Of a DNA stretch of 64,000 nucleotides, positions 10,850 to 22,467 are shown one piece after another. The notes under the pieces were generated by a model. The model did no database searches, was not told the DNA's origin, and worked only from the letters and a program-made list of their open reading frames with translations. The position numbers were made by a program, and so were the translations under genes. Within the stretch, counting starts at the first letter, position 1. Each line of letters begins with the position of its first letter. The stretch is from Amylostereum areolatum (lineage: Eukaryota > Basidiomycota > Agaricomycetes > Russulales > Stereaceae). The DNA is taken from NCBI GenBank assembly GCA_012932865.1, contig SAXG01000039.1, positions 1-64,000 of the forward strand, written 5' to 3'.

Positions 10850-13800
10850 TCACCCCTTCCTTAGATTCGACGTCCTCGTTGTAATCAGATCCAGTTTCTT
10901 CCTCCGACAGGAGTTTCCAACGATTAAGGCGTGCAGGTTTCGGGGCACCCGGATGTTCACGGTGGAAGTCGTCAATGCGTTTCTTGGCATTCTGGAGATT
11001 GGTGAGAGGCTCCCAAGTATTGTCATTGTCTGGGTAGCCTTTCCATTTGACGAGGTACTTGAAGCCGCGACCAACCTTCTTGGAGTCTATAATCTTTTCG
11101 ACCTCGTAGACTTCCTCTCCTTGGACTAACTCTGGCGGTGGAGGTGTAGGTGCTTTCTGATTGTCAAAGGCGGGACCGTTGTGTGGAGATAGGAGGGACT
11201 CATTGAAGACCGGATGTTTTCGTGACCAGGATGTAGGGAGGCGAAGCTTGTAAGCCGATGCTCCGACTTTCTCCAGGATTTCGAAAGGACCAAAGCGCTT
11301 GTCATCTAGCTTTTGCATAGGACGTGCCGTTTTGATTACGGTTTGGCCATCTCTGGTCTTGGCTTCCAGCCAGACGAAGTCGCCAATTTTGTAATCTATT
11401 GGTTCGTCCTTCTTGCGATCGTAAAAGCACTTTTGATCGTCCTGTGCTGCCTTTAGCGCAGAGCGGGCTTCCTCATAGATGTCTCGCATGCGTTGTGCAA
11501 ACTCGTTCGCCGATGGGTTGTCTGTTTCACGTCGAGGGTTTGTCCCCAGGTAGAGTTCCCGACCATAGTTGGCAAAGTTGGGAGACATCCCAATTGAACT
11601 ATGGACCATGTTGTTGAGCGCAGTCATGGCAAGTGGGAGGTAACGTGTCCAATTGTCCTGTCGTTGATTGACGAAGATGCGAAGGTAGTTTTCCATGGTC
11701 ATGTTGGAGCATTCGGTCTGTCCGTCCGTCTGAGGGTGATACGCTGTGGACGGGTTCCCTTCAATGCCTAACAGTTGGAACAATGCCGTGGTGAATTTGG
11801 AGACAAACACGCTGCCACGGTCGCTGACGATCTTTCTAGGAATTCCATGATGGGGGACCACCTCGCGTAGGTACTCGAAGGCGAGTTCGTCCTCCGTTAG
11901 GTCTTTGGTCGTGGCCCAGAATACAACCTGCTTGGTACCCATGCAGTTCACATTGCAGATGGCGTCTTTTCCATCCGAGACTGGGAGCGGCATGACAAAG
12001 TCGATGGATACATGCTCCCAAGGCGCTTGTGGCGGGTCATGTGGGTGGAGTGGAGCGGCAATGCGATCATGTCTAATCTTGGTACGTTGGCAGGTCTCAC
12101 ATCCTTCAACATATTTCCGGACATCGTCTCTAATGGCAGGCCACCAGTAGTTGCGCGTGATGAGCTCATGGGTCTTGTATCGTCCTGGATGACCGACAAG
12201 CGGGCCGTCATGATGAGCTTGGATGATGTCTGCACGGAGTCCTTTGTCTCTTGGGACATAGAGTCTGTGTTGCCAGGTGATCGTTCTATCTGCGTGTTCC
12301 AGCCATCCCTTCACTTTGAGTGCTAAGGCGCGTTCTACTGCATGGTCTCGGAGTAAGGTAGCCTCCTGAATCCGCTCAATGAAGACATTGTCAGGTCCAT
12401 TGGTTATAATTCCTGCATGGTTGAGGGCGCGAAAGAGTTCTGGTTTCAGGAGGACAATGTTTTCATTGTCTTTCTCCCCCTTCTCAAGGCCCGCTAGTCG
12501 GGAAATAGCATCGGGTTTACCCATTGTTTTGCCAGGCTTGTGGAGTAGCGTACAATGATACTCTTGTAGCTCCGTTAACCATCGTGCTTGTCTCCGATTT
12601 AGCTTCTGCGCCTTGCGGAAGTACGTGAGATTGCGATGATCCGACCAGATTTCAAACTCCTGTCGTGCCCCCATGAGGTATTGTCTCCATTCCTCTAGCG
12701 CCGTCATGATAGCCAGTAATTCCTTGTCATAAATCTCATAGTTCCTCTCAGCTTCGCTGAGGGACTTTGAGAGGAAGGCGACCGGGTGCCATTTGCCATT
12801 GTCCTGTTGTTGCGAAAGTACCGCGCCCGTGGCATAGTCAGAGGAGTCCGCCTCGACACGGAACTGCCCATCGTCTGTAGGGATTGCTAGAACTGGCTGC
12901 AGATGTTATACGTCGCTTGAGTTCCTCAAAAGCCTCCTGCTGTGGAGTGTCCCAGACCCATTCCGTCTTCCCAGTGAGTTTAGTCATTGGGTGAGCAATG
13001 CCGCTGAAGTCCTTGATAAAGCGACGGTAGAAGTTGCAAAAGCCCAAAAATGATTGAAGTTGTTTCTTCGTTTTGGGGGCTGGCCAATTGGTGATTGCCG
13101 CGACCTTTGCTGGATCCATGCGAACCCTTCCTCCGCCGACAATCATGCCCAGGTATTCGATTTCTGCCTTCTCAAACTCGCACTTTTCTGGCTTCAGATA
13201 GAGTTTGTTTTCTCGCAGGATCCGAAGGACCTCCTTGACTATTCGACGATGTTCTTCTAGCGTATGTGTGAAGATGAGGATGTCGTCCAAATAGACTGAC
13301 CACGACTCCTTGGTGGATCAAGTCTTTGAACAGGTCATTCATCATGGCTTGGAACGTAGACGGGGAGTTGGTGAGTCCAAAGAACATGACCGTAGGCTCG
13401 TAGAGACCTTTGTTCGTGCGGAATGCAGCTTTCCACTCGTCCCCTTCTTTAATCCGAACATTGTTGTACCCCCATCGGACATCGAGCTTGGTAAAGTGCC
13501 GTGCTCCTTTAAGTTTGTCAACCAACTCTTGGATGAGCGGGAGCGGGTAACGGTTCTTTATTGTCATCTCATTGAGCTTTCGATAGTCCTGCACAGGACG
13601 TAGCGAGCCGTCTTTTTTCTTGATGAAGAAGAATGGGGAGGCCATGGGTGATTTGGACGGTTGGATCCGGCCAGATCTCAGGTTCTCTTCCAAAAAGGCG
13701 TCCAGTTGCTTCTGCTCGTCCAATGTGAGGGGGTAAACTTTGCAATCGACCGGTTTGAAGTTAGGAGTGAGCTCAATGGCGTGGTCCCATGGGCGTCGCT

Positions 13801-15021
13801 CAGGGAGCTTGTCGAAGTCGTCTTTGTCAAAGATGTCCTTGAATTCGTGGTACGCCGTTGGGACTCGCTCAGAGAAGGTCTGTTCCTTTTTCTTAGCGTG
13901 CTCTTCAATTGCAATGTCCGATGCATGGGTCCGGATGTGGTATGTCGCTTTGTAGCCATCCCAGTCGAAAGCAAACAGCTGCTCGTCCTTTTCCATGTGG
14001 ACTGGCTCTTCCTCCTCCTCTTCATCCTCATCGATATTGAGGAGGGGAGGGGGATGAGAGCAGCTGATAGGGCATCGGTCCGAATTCAATTGACCCGGAT
14101 TTCCAGTCGATGTGAGGGTTGTGCTTTTTTAGCCACTCATGTCCAATGAAAAGGTCCGTATCTCCTAGATTGGAGACCGCCAGGTCAATGTTTTCTTCAT
14201 GGTCTTGAATATTTAGGCGAAGTGTGACATATTCCGTGATGGGACCTCCTGTGTTGAGAGTGCCGTCTGCATTTCGTACTGGGATTGGGCGAGCAGTCCG
14301 TTGCGTGGGGATGTGATTTTCCTGCACAAACTTCGTGTTGATACACGAGCCAGTGCAACCACTGTCCAGGAGTGCGAGAGCTTTGACAATGCGCTTTGGA
14401 ATCTACCACCAGTTGTGTGGGAATGACCGTTTGTTCCTTGGCGCTGGCGGAGCGTATGAACTGCATAGGAGTGGCGAGCTCTAGTAGAGCTTGACATGCT
14501 AACTCGTCTCCCATGCCAGTTATTTCCTTGATGGCTTCATAAGTAGCCTCGTCACGGCGTCGGTGGTGTGTCCAGATGCGAAGGATTGCAATCGCACTTT
14601 CGGGTTTGTCTTCCCTTAAGCGACGAAGCGTCCATTGAGCCGTTCCAGGTGCCATATAACATGATTTGGGCGCCGTGCCCCTTCCATCGCACGGCGTTGT
14701 CCCTGACTTCACAGGGTCCATATCCAAAACCGAGTCCGTATCCAAAGCCGTATCCAAAACTGAAGCCGAAACCGAAGCCATATCCAAAGCCGAAGGCTCA
14801 CAAATCGAAGCCTGAGTATCTAAAATAACAACGGGACGCGTGCCCGTACCGATAGAGTCCGTAAGAGAAGTCATAATGGGGATATCCCCCGTAGTAGTAC
14901 AGTCCGAATCAACAATGCGCATATGTAAACGAGAACCAGGCCACCGAGGCGCCACAAAACCAGACGAGCGAGAAACAGAAACTTGGGCTTCAGATGCCGT
15001 GTACATCGTCAGCCCCCTCAA
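10842..15021 (-). pseudogene. II-a pol: protease, RT, RNase H, integrase, chromodomain
   Basis: Read in the -1 frame relative to gag. Order: protease-like segment with LDSGCTGS (visible in the II-b counterpart), RT (PFFFIKKKDGSLRPVQDYR, FGLTNSP, YLDD), RNase H (EIWSDHRNL), integrase zinc finger (HH..CETCQ), integrase core (SIDFVMPLP, DRGSVFVSKF, YHPQTDGQTE) and chromodomain (FKYLVKWKGYPDNDNTWEP). Compared with II-b, single-base insertions break the frame near 14396, 14080, 13296 (at the YLDD box) and 12901. The RNase H-integrase-chromodomain part, 10842-12707, is intact for 621 codons. All four are 1-nt insertions, so sequence error is a live alternative. Confidence 0.85.
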
Positions 15022-16274
15022 AAACCCTCCTTCTTCTCCTCCACCTTCGGCTGAGCTTGAAGCGCGTCCATCACGCTTTTCCGATCTTCGGCCGACAGGC
15101 TCCTAGCCCAGGCAGTGGGCGTCTCGAACGTCTGTGCTCGAGCCTCCCGCTTTGGTGGTTCCGTGTACCGGTCCCTCCCCCACATGTCTCGGATGTTCTT
15201 CACGTCCACCCTGCAGTCCCGCACCTGGTGGCCATTCTGTCCGCAGCGGAAGCATCGCCCCTTGATGTCGACACGGTTGACGTCCATCGGCTGACCTTTG
15301 CCACCGTGCACCGTGCCGGTTCCATCGCGGCGCCATGGGACCTGCCCCCCTTGTTGCCCATTGGACGATCCTTGTCCTTTGGGTTTTTGGTTCTGCACGG
15401 GTCCACTGCGCTGGGTCTTAAGGTCCTCCCGCTCCTGTCGCAGACCGTCGATCAGGATGATGCGCTCTTTGAGGTCCTCATATTTCTGAGGAACGTGACC
15501 GCTGTCGTAGATGGAGTCGATGGTCCGATAGTAGACGTTGTGTTTGAGCAGCTGCATGAGGTGGATAGGGTCCTGCGCTGTGGAGTATCCTGCCTTTCTT
15601 GCGAGTTGCTCGAACTTGGCGAAGTATTCATGGGCAGTGGTACCCTTCGTCTGTTTGAACCCGTCCAGTTCGACTGCGGCACGGTGCTGCTCATTGACGT
15701 CGGTGAAGGCCCCTTTGAGTGCTTTGTGGAAGTCCACCCAGGCGACCATGGCTCCATTGGCCAAGTGTGCATCCTCATACTCGGCCTTCCAGGTGCGTGC
15801 TGCCTCCCCCGTCATGTAGGTGAGAATGAAGAGGACTTTGTCCTTGTCCGTCACGAGGTCATCCTCAGCAGCTCGCATGTATTCCTCGCACAACCGCATC
15901 CAGTCATTGAAGTCCTCTCGTTTCCCAGAGAAGCCTTCAGGAGTTTTTGCGTGGACTTTCTTTCGGGGGGGTCTGGCGGCGGCGGCGGCTGGGGCACTAA
16001 CAGTGACCGCAGGGGGGTTGACGGTGATGGGGGGGGCCGTGACGTTGACGGTGGGGGGTGGCAGGTTGAGGGCAGCAACAAGCACGGCAGGGATGGCGAC
16101 CCATTGGCCATTTACTTCCATGAGCCAGGCATTGTCGGTGCCGTTATTCATGTGTTGGATGGGAGAGCCAGTTTGGCCGATGACGATGTTCCATGTTCCA
16201 CCGATTTCGGTGCAGTTGGCAAGTTCGGCGGGGAGAGGGGGTTGGGGGTCGGTGCGGATCCACTGGGCAGCCAT
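15018..16274 (-). CDS. Gag of II-a
   Basis: 418 codons from ATG 16274 (MAAQWIRTDP) to TGA 15018. N-terminal WNIVIG..VNGQWVAIP segment, proline-rich linker, a basic PPRKKVHAK segment, a capsid-like helical domain (EDFNDWMRLCEEYMRAAEDD to EQLARKAGYS) and one CCHC zinc knuckle (CFRCGQNGHQVRDC). The frame is open for a further 101 codons upstream of the ATG, back to the stop of ORF0. Family knowledge: Gag forms virus-like particles and binds RNA through the knuckle. Confidence 0.88.
   Translation of the reverse strand: MAAQWIRTDPQPPLPAELANCTEIGGTWNIVIGQTGSPIQHMNNGTDNAWLMEVNGQWVAIPAVLVAALNLPPPTVNVTAPPITVNPPAVTVSAPAAAAARPPRKKVHAKTPEGFSGKREDFNDWMRLCEEYMRAAEDDLVTDKDKVLFILTYMTGEAARTWKAEYEDAHLANGAMVAWVDFHKALKGAFTDVNEQHRAAVELDGFKQTKGTTAHEYFAKFEQLARKAGYSTAQDPIHLMQLLKHNVYYRTIDSIYDSGHVPQKYEDLKERIILIDGLRQEREDLKTQRSGPVQNQKPKGQGSSNGQQGGQVPWRRDGTGTVHGGKGQPMDVNRVDIKGRCFRCGQNGHQVRDCRVDVKNIRDMWGRDRYTEPPKREARAQTFETPTAWARSLSAEDRKSVMDALQAQPKVEEKKEGF
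15021..15027 (-). promoter_or_regulatory. -1 frameshift slippery site of II-a
   Basis: GGGTTTT read in the gag frame as G GGT TTT, directly followed by the gag TGA. A -1 slip continues into pol (GGG TTT TTG AGG). This matches the X XXY YYZ rule for programmed -1 frameshifting. The same heptamer sits at the gag stop of II-b and of both family I copies. Confidence 0.7.
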
Positions 16275-16580
16275 GATTGGTTCGTCGAGGTCGGAGAAGT
16301 CTTCGTCGGTGACAGGCGGTAGGGCGGAGGCGGCGATGAGGTTGAAGTCGGCTTCAGTGAGGTCGTCTTGGCTTTCGTTGGCGAAGTACCAACTGATGCC
16401 ACTTGTTTGGGTTGCTACGAAGGCGACTTCGACAGTGGTGTCTCCGAGTTGGACAAAGAAGTCGTTTCCTCGTTCAGTGAAGCCTAGAGGGAGGGGATAT
16501 ATGTAGCAGTTTTCGTCCTCAACGTCGGTGTCGGAGTCAGAACTGGAGTCGGAGCCGTTGAGTCCGAACGAGGGAATTGT

Positions 16581-16982
16581 TTATAAGTGGGTGAGGTCGA
16601 TGACCTCTGGCTGGGTGAGGTCGATGACCTCTGGCTCTGGTGTGGGGCTGGGGGTGTTGCCTGGTGTAAGGAGGCGGTGGGTGTGTCGAGTGTCTACTGG
16701 TATTTTCTCGTTGGGCGCGTAGAAGGATTTTGGGGGTTGCTCGAGTTTGTAGCGGTAGGTGACGTATGGGCAGGAGTAGACGTAGAGGTTTCCGTTTCCT
16801 TGTTCGCTTATTTTGAGGCGATAGAAGTGGATGTCTATGATGGAGTCTTCAAGTTCTTCTACGCCGAGGGCGACCTTCCAATTGTGCCAGGCCCAAGGGT
16901 CTTTAGATTCGTTGATGAGGGAGATGATAGCGTCGTGGCTGATGGGGATGAATTCTTGTACTTGCGAGCGCCAATCTTCCAT
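16581..16982 (-). CDS. ORF0 of II-a
   Basis: 134 codons from the first ATG of the transcript leader (MEDWRSQVQEF, ATG at 16980-16982) to a TAA at 16581-16583. Contains a W-x-W-HNWKVAL segment followed by alternating hydrophobic strands (IIDIHFYRLKISEQG, NLYVYSCPYVTYRYKL), then a proline-rich acidic tail with a 21-bp repeat encoding PEVIDLT twice. Similar patterns occur in the ORF0 of families V and III. The stop is in the same frame as Gag and no ATG occurs between it and the Gag start. Function unknown; not a standard Ty3/gypsy protein. Confidence 0.65.
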   Translation of the reverse strand: MEDWRSQVQEFIPISHDAIISLINESKDPWAWHNWKVALGVEELEDSIIDIHFYRLKISEQGNGNLYVYSCPYVTYRYKLEQPPKSFYAPNEKIPVDTRHTHRLLTPGNTPSPTPEPEVIDLTQPEVIDLTHL

Positions 16983-17453
16983 GCACGAGCCCCCAGTCGA
17001 AATGGTTACTCTGTGCGGCAAGGGAAGATTTTGTCGAGGGAAGGTGGTTCTGTTATGAGATCGCAAGACGGTCTGCCTCAGTCTTCTCGACCTGTTGGCT
17101 GTCTCTTCGTCTAGGGGACACGAGCCCAAAGACTTCCTAAACCGCTTTCCTTTCGCCGCTTTTACTCGTTTCCTACACCAACGGTGCACCTTCTACTGTC
17201 ACCTCTGAGCTTTCAACTCCTGGTATTGGAGAGTCTCGAGTAGGTGTAACGTTTCGAGGAAACGTCAAGCCGGCACCGGTATACGTGCGCACGACCACAA
17301 TGTCAGGGTAACGAGTCGCGTACTCTGGGGGCAACGGTCTAGGGCGGCACGGGGGAAGAACAAGGTCAGTACCAGACGGGTACTACTACCACTACGCTAC
17401 AGTACGTAGGGACGGTCGTAGGGTGGTGCAAGAGTAAACAGATCTCGAGCTTA

Positions 17454-17910
17454 TGTCAGCAACGACTAGTGCGACAGCACCAAGTTACGACAAAGCTGAC
17501 AGAGGAAGAGGACGACAGAGGGGAGCCGATCAGACACGGCGACAGACAAGGGAAAGCAAGCAAAGTCGGTAGAATTGACTAGCTCGAGATAAGGAATATG
17601 TACAGCGAGAGCGAGCCTTATATACACAAGAGGAGAGAGACTTAGGTAAGCAACCAATACACGGCGATCAGTAAGCAGACCAAGTATAAGTAAGCAGTCG
17701 TATGTAAAAGAGCACAGCATGAGTTAGTATCGTACAGCATGAGTCAAGAGAAAGGAGTCAGACCCGGACCGAGATGAGTCACGTGGGTCCGGGCGGGATA
17801 TAGATGAGCCGGGTCCGGGCCAAGGTGGAGCCGGACCGGTGATAAGTCGATAAGTCCTAAAGCGTGTAACCGATGTAAAGTAAAAAGAAAATTATAGACC
17901 GTTCATGACA
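17454..17910 (-). repeat. 5' LTR of II-a
   Basis: 457 bp in minus orientation, TGTCATGAACGG..GTTGCTGACA. A TATATAAGG box reads on the minus strand at 17616-17624. No ATG follows it on the sense strand before ORF0. Confidence 0.92.
17616..17624 (-). promoter_or_regulatory. TATA box of II-a 5' LTR
   Basis: TATATAAGG on the minus strand, conserved in II-b (39891-39899), and in related form in families III and V. Confidence 0.6.
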
Positions 17911-18023
17911 AAACGGAAGAACATACAGAGAACCCAACAAGATCCCCATCACCTGACGACATCTTCGGAACCACAAGAGGAAGAAAAGGAAATCTATTCG
18001 GAAAACCCGAAAACATCGCATCA

Positions 18024-19343
18024 ATGGGAGACACCGCCACCTCAATACCCAACCCCGCCACCGCACCTGGCAATGTCCCCCCTGGAGAGACTAATGTACC
18101 GCGCCAGACGCCTGCAACTCCAACACCAGCCGATCCCGCAAAACCGAGACATGAGACTCGATTCTCCCTAGGATTGGGCACGACCGACCCAATAGGATGG
18201 AGAACGCTATCGCCACCATCACCATCATTCTCCAACCAATCAATAGATAACAAAAAGGGAAAAGAAGTCAGAGACTACGTCTTCAGAAGAGGAGCAACCG
18301 CGGATCTTCCGAAAGAATCGAAGCACCCACCAGGGAATTCCCCACCAGGAGGAACAGGCACAATCGGATCAAAACCCGATGATAAGGACAAAGGATTCAA
18401 ACTAAACGCACTGGGAGTATACGACGGAAGAGATCGAGCGAAAGCAGCAAAGTTCATAGAACAATGCGTACTTCGCTTCATAGCCTTTCCCAACGCGTAT
18501 GCAGCCAACATGCGTAAGATAACCTTTGTACTCTCGCATCTCACCGATGGACCAGCCCTCCACTGGGCATCCCTCTTAATAAGTAAGATCGATAAGATAC
18601 GAGATCGCGGACTAGATCCAGAAGTGTACCTTCCATGGACGGCATTCCGCAACTACTTCTTAGAAACCTTTGGAGAAATAGACCCCGGAAGAGACGCTAG
18701 ATTCAACATACAGCGCCTGGAACAAGGCACTATGGAAACCAAAGATTACATCACGATCTTCAGAGACTATGCCATGGAAGCCGAATACGATCATAAAGCA
18801 TTGATCGACCAATTCAAGAGAGGACTGCGCAACGATATCGTGGTCGAGATCCTCAAGAGAGATCACATCTTGAACGATATCGACGAATGGTATGAACTCG
18901 CATTGCGCATCGACAATAACTGGCGAGAAGCTCAAGCATTCCAACGGCATTATACGAGACCAATGAACCCAACTAGCGACCTCACCCTCCTATACAAGAA
19001 ACCACAGGCGTACGTTCCATTCCGAAGAGGAAACGGAAATAAAGGGAACATTACCACCGCCAGGGCCACTCAGACCGGAAACAACGGCCGAAACTTCAGA
19101 CGCCTTACCCCGCAAGAACGTATTGAACTCCAGAAATCAGGATCATGCTTCTATTGCCGGAAGCCAGGACACATCTCCAGGAACTGCCCAGAGAAACGTA
19201 CACAAACGACGATCAATGCACGAACAACGAATCTAACAGAAGAAGAATCCCCGATTGATCAGATCACCAAGCTTGTGAACAAGATGGACAGTGAAACGTT
19301 CGCACGCACTGCCAACATGTTCAAAGACAATCAGGGTTTTTGA
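18024..19343 (+). CDS. Gag of I-a
   Basis: 439 codons from MGDTATSIPN to TGA. Proline-rich N-terminus, capsid-like domain (LNALGVYDGRDRAKAAKFIEQ through NNWREAQAFQRH) and one CCHC knuckle (CFYCRKPGHISRNC). The frame is open upstream of the ATG through the II-a insertion site and back to about 9740, conserved with I-b. Ends in QGF-TGA at a GGGTTTT heptamer (19334-19340), where pol starts in the -1 frame. Confidence 0.85.
   Translation: MGDTATSIPNPATAPGNVPPGETNVPRQTPATPTPADPAKPRHETRFSLGLGTTDPIGWRTLSPPSPSFSNQSIDNKKGKEVRDYVFRRGATADLPKESKHPPGNSPPGGTGTIGSKPDDKDKGFKLNALGVYDGRDRAKAAKFIEQCVLRFIAFPNAYAANMRKITFVLSHLTDGPALHWASLLISKIDKIRDRGLDPEVYLPWTAFRNYFLETFGEIDPGRDARFNIQRLEQGTMETKDYITIFRDYAMEAEYDHKALIDQFKRGLRNDIVVEILKRDHILNDIDEWYELALRIDNNWREAQAFQRHYTRPMNPTSDLTLLYKKPQAYVPFRRGNGNKGNITTARATQTGNNGRNFRRLTPQERIELQKSGSCFYCRKPGHISRNCPEKRTQTTINARTTNLTEEESPIDQITKLVNKMDSETFARTANMFKDNQGF
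19334..19340 (+). promoter_or_regulatory. -1 frameshift slippery site of I-a
   Basis: G GGT TTT immediately before the gag TGA at 19341-19343; pol continues as TTG AAT CGT in the -1 frame. Identical in I-b. Confidence 0.7.
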
Positions 19344-21500
19344 ATCGTCCTTCAAACGCGGCTGTTGAAAGGACACGGACAATGAACTTTTCAAGTCGAT
19401 CTTCTGTACAGGATACAGAAGATGACGTAAATAGAACAGTGTATATAAGGTCATACCAAGACGGAGCAACACACGCTCCATCAATTCATATACCTGTTAT
19501 GTTTCATGGAAAGCTCCGTAAAGCCACCGCAAAAGCACTGCTAGATAGCGGAGCAAGCAGCACCCTGATCCATCCAGATTTCGTACGAAAACACAAGATG
19601 AATCTGATCCAACTGAAGAAGCCAATACCGATATACAACGTTGATGGATCTCGGAACACTCTAGGAGAGATCAAACAGAAAGTGTACCTTCCAATGACGA
19701 TGGAAGGGATCAACGGAGAAATTCACCGCGAAAACTTAGGATTGTTCGTCACAGCCCTGGGAGGAGACGAAGTAATCTTAGGAACCCCTTGGCTCAAGAA
19801 ACACAATCCTCATATCGATTGGAGAAAGAGACAGATTACACTACAGACATGTCCAGGTACGTGCTCCACTACCAGTAAAACAATGATCGTCCAAGGAAAA
19901 GACGAACACTCTCTACAATCATTCGAAGAACAGAAGATCAACCATCACGCAACGATAGAAGAACAAGAAGACCCCGAGTTCAACTCCGATCTCGCCGATA
20001 TCAGGATAGTCAGAACGTTCCATGGAAAGACTGACGTAGAAACAATGCCGATTGCAGAAGAAACAAACGAACCCGGTATTTGGATAACAACAAGAGCAAC
20101 CAAGGCACAAGAACTCGCAGAAAGAGCGGCCATAGGAGAGAAGAAGAAGACACTCGATGAGATGATTCCGTCTAGTTACAAACAGTATCAGAAGGTATTC
20201 GAAAAGAAAGCGTCGGAACGCTTTCCAATCAGCAGACCTTGGGATCACGCGATAGACCTGACTGAAGGATGGAAACCTCGAAATTGCAAAGTGTATCCAA
20301 TGACGGTACCAGAACGGAAGGAACTGGACACATTTATAGATGAACATCTACGAAAAGGGTACATCCGAGAATCAAAATCAGAGATATCGTCGCCCTTCTT
20401 CTTTATCAAGAAGAAAGACGGATCTCTTTGACCAGTACAGGACTATCGCTATCTGAACTCGATCACGGTAAAAAATGAATACCCGATACCGCTCATCTCA
20501 GATCTCATCGACAAATTAAAAGGCGCTAAGATCTTCTCAAAGCTCGATCCCCGATGCGGATACAACAATGTTCGGATCAAAGAAGGAGACCAATGGAAAG
20601 CTGCGTTCAAAACAAACAGAGGCCTTTTCGAACCAATGGTAATGTTCTTCGGACTAACCAACTCACCCGCAACATTCCAGGCAATGATGAACGCACTGTT
20701 CAAAGAATTAATAGACACAGGAAAAGTGGTGGTCTATATGGATGACATATTGATATTTACAGAAACACTCGACGAACATAGGAAACTGATGAAAGAAGCC
20801 CTCCAACTTCTAGAACGGAACGATCTATTCCTGAAACCAGAGAAGTGCTTCTTCGAACAACCATCGATCGAATACTTAGGCGTGATAATCACACACAACA
20901 AGGTACAGATGGACCCGGTCAAAGTCCAAGGGCTAGCCGAATGGCCCACACCGAGGAAAGTAAAAGAAGTCCAATCATTCCTCGGATTTGGAAATTTCTA
21001 TCGACACTTCATCAAAGACTATTCTAAGATCGCCAGACCCCTATTCCAGCTCACAAAGAAAGACCACGAATGGAACTGAACGGCCGAAAGTGAACGTACC
21101 TTCGAAAGACTGAAACGAGAATTCACATCGTCCCCAATCTTAATCATGCCCGATGAAAACAAACCATTCCGCATAGAGAGTGACGCCTCCGATTTTGCGT
21201 ACGGAGCTATCCTATCGCAGCCAGATGAGATCGAAAGATGGCATCCGGTCGCGTACCTATCCAAATCACTGTCTCCCGCGGAACAGAATTACGAGATATA
21301 CGACAAAGAACTCTTAGGAGTAGTGAAAGCCTTAGAACACTGGCGACACTATCTAGAAGGAGTGAACCACAAAGTCGAAATCTGGACAGATCATAAAAAT
21401 CTAGAATATTTCACAACAGCTCAGAAACTCAATCGACGACAAGCACGATGGAGCTTGTACCTGTCCCGTTTCGACTACACCTTGGTACACAAACCAGGAA
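19340..21500 (+). pseudogene. I-a pol, truncated: protease, RT, partial RNase H
   Basis: Protease motif LLDSGASSTLIHPDF, RT with PFFFIKKKDGSL, FGLTNSPATFQ and YMDDILIF, RNase H with [11 protein letters not shown]. Two in-frame stops: 20429-20431 (CGA in I-b, TGA here) and 21077-21079 (TGG in I-b, TGA here). The RT active-site neighbourhood also carries changes (LDPRCGY against LDLRWGY in I-b). The gene ends abruptly at 21500 where the family V LTR begins; integrase is missing. Confidence 0.85.
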
Positions 21501-21993
21501 TGTCATGAACGTTACCATTCCGGACGTCTCGGACACCTCGGGGACCTCGGGGATAATATCCCAATTCATTTTTATTTTCATTTCTATCTGACTACTCATC
21601 ACTTAGTAATACTCCGTCACTCCGGTGGAGACTCGGCTTATCCTTGCTCCTTCCTGATGTCGTGACTCCAGGCTCGTCTTATCATCGCTTCCTTTGACTC
21701 CACATGACATCATAACGCTGCGCATGACATCATGCCGCTCCAGACCCGGTTCATCCTTATTGTCTCGCTTACTGATCCTACTGCGCATGTATCTATACTT
21801 AGCTCTGCTTACTGACCGCCGTGTGTCGTAGCTTACTAAGTGACTCTGCCTCGTAGTATATAAGGGCTCTATTCCTCCTGTACATATTCCCCATCTCGAC
21901 CTAGTCAATACTACCGACCTTATCCCCCATCGTCCCTCTTCACTTGTGTCACACGTCGTCGCCTAGTGCTCGTCACTAAGGCCGTTGCTGACA
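21501..21993 (+). repeat. 5' LTR of family V element
   Basis: 493 bp, TGTCATGAACGTTACC to GCCGTTGCTGACA. TATATAAGG at 21857-21865. No ATG from the TATA box to the ORF0 start at 22468, about 600 nt. Confidence 0.8.
21857..21865 (+). promoter_or_regulatory. TATA box of family V LTR
   Basis: TATATAAGG, placed as in families II and III. Confidence 0.6.
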
Positions 21994-22467
21994 TAAGGTC
22001 GAGATCTACTTTACCATCGCACTACCCGACGACCATCGTAGCGTAGCATACCTGTCCGTAGTAGACGCCTTATTGCGCTACTAACTCCACTTTTCCTTCG
22101 TGCCGCCTCGGATCATTGCCCCCAGCGTACGCGACTAGTCACCCCGATTCTGTGGTCGTGTGCACGCATCAGCGGCGCCGGCTTGACGTAACCGCGTTAC
22201 GTTACACGTACTCGGGGCCCCTCGAACACCACGAGAACCCAGACGTGACAGTTGAAGGTGCACCTAACGGTGTAGGAGGCTAGTAAAAGCGACAAAGGGA
22301 AAGTGACCCGAGAAGTTCTTGGGCTCGTGACCCTTGAACGAAGAGACAGCCAACAGGCCGAGAAGGCTGAGGCAGACCGTCTTGCGATTGGAAAGACCAG
22401 TGACATATCCCTCGACACCCGATCCCCTTGCCGTACTAGTAACCGTCCTCGACTCGGGGGCTAGTAC

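Larger units (their letters stand above)
10392..17910 (-). mobile_element. Full-length family II chromovirus II-a
   Basis: 7519-bp Ty3/gypsy element on the minus strand, 5-bp TSD AAACG at 10387-10391 and 17911-17915. LTRs 17454-17910 (5') and 10392-10849 (3'). Internal order from the 5' end: leader, ORF0, in-frame TAA, Gag with zinc knuckle, -1 frameshift site, protease, reverse transcriptase, RNase H, integrase, chromodomain. The two LTRs differ at roughly ten positions plus small indels, so this copy is older than II-b. Inserted within the gag extension of I-a. Confidence 0.95.
9158..21500 (+). mobile_element. Family I gypsy retrotransposon I-a, 3' truncated, split by II-a
   Basis: Starts with a 540-bp LTR (TGTTAC..TTAACA), then leader and the gag extension to 10391. 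Element II-a (10392-17910) interrupts it with TSD AAACG; the same element resumes at 17911 with the rest of gag, protease, reverse transcriptase and part of RNase H. It stops at 21500 inside RNase H, at HKPG, where family V begins. The 3' half and 3' LTR are absent. Pol has nonsense codons at 20429-20431 and 21077-21079. Confidence 0.88.
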
